64,000 bases of DNA, from the NCBI RefSeq assembly GCF_949987535.1, contig NC_080071.1, positions 22,281,032-22,345,031 on the forward strand, in the 5' to 3' direction. Position 1 is the first letter of the stretch, and each line of letters starts with the position of its first letter. Position numbers and translations under genes: made by a program. This DNA is from Balaenoptera acutorostrata. Taxonomy: Eukaryota; Chordata; Mammalia; Artiodactyla; Balaenopteridae. Shown piece by piece: positions 63,179 to 64,000 of the stretch. The notes beneath the pieces were generated by a model. The model worked only from the letters and a program-made list of their open reading frames with translations. It was not told where the DNA came from and ran no database searches.

Positions 63179-63583
63179 CTTCCGGGTTTCGTACGAATCG
63201 GGCAGGTTCTTTGAGGTTCCAAGTGAAGATTGTTGTATCCCAATCTTAAGACTTATTATCGTACTCTTCCACACACAAAGGTTTCCGGAAAAAAACCCAA
63301 ACTTGTTGCAGAGCTGGGCGAAGCCCCCGGCGCGCTCCTGCTCTCGCCGCGCCGCCGCCCCTTCCCCTTCCTCTGCGTCCCGCCCGGCCCGGCCGGAGGG
63401 GGCGAGGGCATCTTCCCGGCTAAGGTCACCGGCCCGAGCCGTCCCCGCGGGCCGCCTCCTGCGAAACAAGGTCACCGCCCGGCCCGGTCCCTCCGAGGAC
63501 GACTGCGGAGTCCGGCCGAGCGCTGCCACCCTTTGTAGAGCGGGGCGGCCGGCCTCTGCGCGGCATCCCCGCCGCCGCCTCAC

Positions 63584-63652
63584 CTGCTTGCGATAGGGCG
63601 TCCTGCAGCTGCTGCTGCCCCCAGGGTTGCCGCTGCTGCTGGGGAAGATCAT
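63584..63652 (-). CDS. RBMS1: RBMS1 alternative first coding exon (exon 1 of this isoform)
   Basis: This exon encodes the first 23 residues of an RBMS1 isoform, beginning MIFPSSSGNP and ending PYRKQ. RBMS1 binds single-stranded DNA and A/U-rich RNA and acts in transcription, replication and mRNA stability. The start ATG at 63652 has G at -3 (GCCGCGATGA), a good Kozak context. The exon ends AAG CAG, followed by a GTGAGG donor at 63583-63578, in phase 0. From memory, human RBMS1 has an isoform with a nearly identical N-terminus, with small differences around SSSCRT. The exon sits in a GC-rich CpG island that acts as an internal promoter; other isoforms use a farther upstream first exon (MGKVWKQQ), not found here. 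The frame stays open past the donor into an AC repeat, but that is intronic read-through. Joined to the exon at 27164-27339 it gives a continuous RBMS1 N-terminus. Confidence 0.9.
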
Positions 63653-63923
63653 CGCGGCGGGCGCGGGCGGCGGGCGCGGGCGCGGGGCAGCCTCGCCGCG
63701 AGGGGGAGGGCGCAGGGAGGGGGCCGGCCGGGGCCGCGGCCGCTCTGGGAACTCCCTCTCGCCGCGCGGCGGCGGCCGGCGGGGGCTGCAGCTCCGGGCT
63801 GACTTCTCCTCCGCCCTCGACCTCCGGACTCGCCTAAAAGTGCGGCGCGGCGGCGGCGGGCGGGACTCGGGCAGCTCCGGCGGCCGCCGCCCTGCGTGCC
63901 ATGGACGGGAGTTCGCGCGCGGA

Positions 63924-63944
63924 GCTGGCGGCGCCGCGGACTCT
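63924..63944 (-). ncRNA. MIR4785: Candidate miR-4785-like segment
   Basis: On the minus strand these 21 bases (AGAGTCCGCGG followed by CGCCGCCAGC) match my memory of human mature miR-4785 at 19 of 21 positions. I also recall that MIR4785 lies within the RBMS1 span in human, which fits this location above the internal first exon. A short inverted repeat (GGGAG at 63907-63911, CTCCC at 63943-63947) flanks it, but I could not confirm a normal-length precursor hairpin. The sequence is so GC-rich that a partly fortuitous match is possible, and miR-4785 itself is weakly supported as a microRNA. Confidence 0.35.
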
Positions 63945-64000
63945 CCCGGCGGCAGCGGAGGAGCAGCGCCGCCGCGTCCCCACCTCCCGCGGCCTCAACC

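Larger units (their letters stand above)
27340..63583 (-). other. RBMS1: RBMS1 intron 1 (complete, about 36.2 kb)
   Basis: The intron is bounded by GTGAGG at 63583 and CAG at 27340. It contains CHR SINEs at 31.6, 33.9, 40.7, 44.3 and 49.2 kb, minus-strand L1 3' ends at 33.3 and 53.1 kb, MaLR-type LTRs at 42.4 and 48.5 kb, hAT-type elements, MIR and L2 relics, and microsatellites. No further coding exon was recognised. The stretches 27.4-30.1, 35.0-36.8, 37.7-40.3, 44.7-46.2, 56.4-58.4 and 59.2-60.9 kb show no feature I can name. Confidence 0.85.
63290..64000 (-). promoter_or_regulatory. RBMS1: CpG-island promoter and 5' UTR region of the internal RBMS1 first exon
   Basis: GC content and CpG density rise abruptly at about 63,300 and stay high to the window end, unlike the AT-rich intron. 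The region holds many GGGCGG/CCGCCC GC boxes and no clear TATA box for minus-strand transcription, typical of a dispersed-start promoter. Exon 1 lies inside it. The transcription start cannot be fixed from sequence; it should lie above 63652. Two AAGGTCACCG copies (63422-63431 and 63468-63477) sit just inside intron 1. Confidence 0.75.

Noticed and set aside
62971..63243. Cys/Val repeat open frames on the minus strand
   Set aside because: These are translations of the AC microsatellite.
63068..63583. Long minus-strand open frame continuing past RBMS1 exon 1 into VCVCVC
   Set aside because: It reads through the GTGAGG donor into intron 1 and the AC repeat. Only 63584-63652 is coding.
27340..63583. 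Upstream-isoform first exon (MGKVWKQQ) inside intron 1
   Set aside because: No such coding segment is seen. It is expected beyond 64000.

Overview
This is mammalian nuclear DNA, almost certainly from a cetacean. The window carries at least seven CHR-type (tRNA-Glu-derived) SINEs, which begin GGGCTTCCCTGGTGG or GGGACTTCCCTGG. Two of them belong to a young subfamily with the GAGAGGCCGCGA and GAGTGGCCCCC signatures, which I know from dolphins and whales. I noticed no ruminant Bov-A/BovB repeats and no pig PRE-1 SINEs in 64 kb, which argues against cattle-like or pig genomes. The species cannot be named from this sequence.

One protein-coding gene is visible: RBMS1 (MSSP, a single-stranded nucleic-acid binding protein with two RRM domains), on the minus strand. 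An alternative first coding exon (63584-63652, 23 codons starting MIFPSSSGNP) lies in a CpG-island promoter at the right edge. The next exon (27164-27339) encodes the Ser/Asn-rich linker and the start of RRM1, including the RNP2 motif LYIRGL. Exon 1 ends in phase 0 and exon 2 ends after two bases of a proline codon. Exon 3 and later exons, and the more upstream first exon of the MGKVWKQQ isoforms, were not found and presumably lie outside the window. The remaining sequence is intron 1 (about 36.2 kb) and the 5' part of intron 2 (about 27.2 kb).

Layout from left to right. 1-27163 is intron 2, with an old L1 tail, MIR and L2 relics, a Tigger-like DNA transposon, an L1 nested in a CHR SINE (10.8-11.9 kb), a MITE-like element with clean TA flanks (15.1-15.4 kb), an L1 nested in a MIR (17.2-17.9 kb), and a CHR SINE at 26.3 kb. 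27164-27339 is exon 2, with a NAGNAG acceptor and a good branch point. 27340-63583 is intron 1, with five CHR SINEs, two minus-strand L1 3' ends, two MaLR-type LTRs in opposite orientation, hAT-type MER elements, MIR/L2 relics and several microsatellites. 63290-64000 is the CpG island with exon 1; it holds a segment resembling miR-4785 and a plus-strand open frame running off the edge.

I found no convincing new biological system. The points most worth checking are the tandem acceptor that would add or remove a glutamine at the isoform junction, the miR-4785-like segment, the nested and young SINE/L1 insertions with clear target-site duplications, and a few intronic stretches that look like non-coding regulatory elements. 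Repeat family names come from memory of consensus sequences; no alignment or masking was run.
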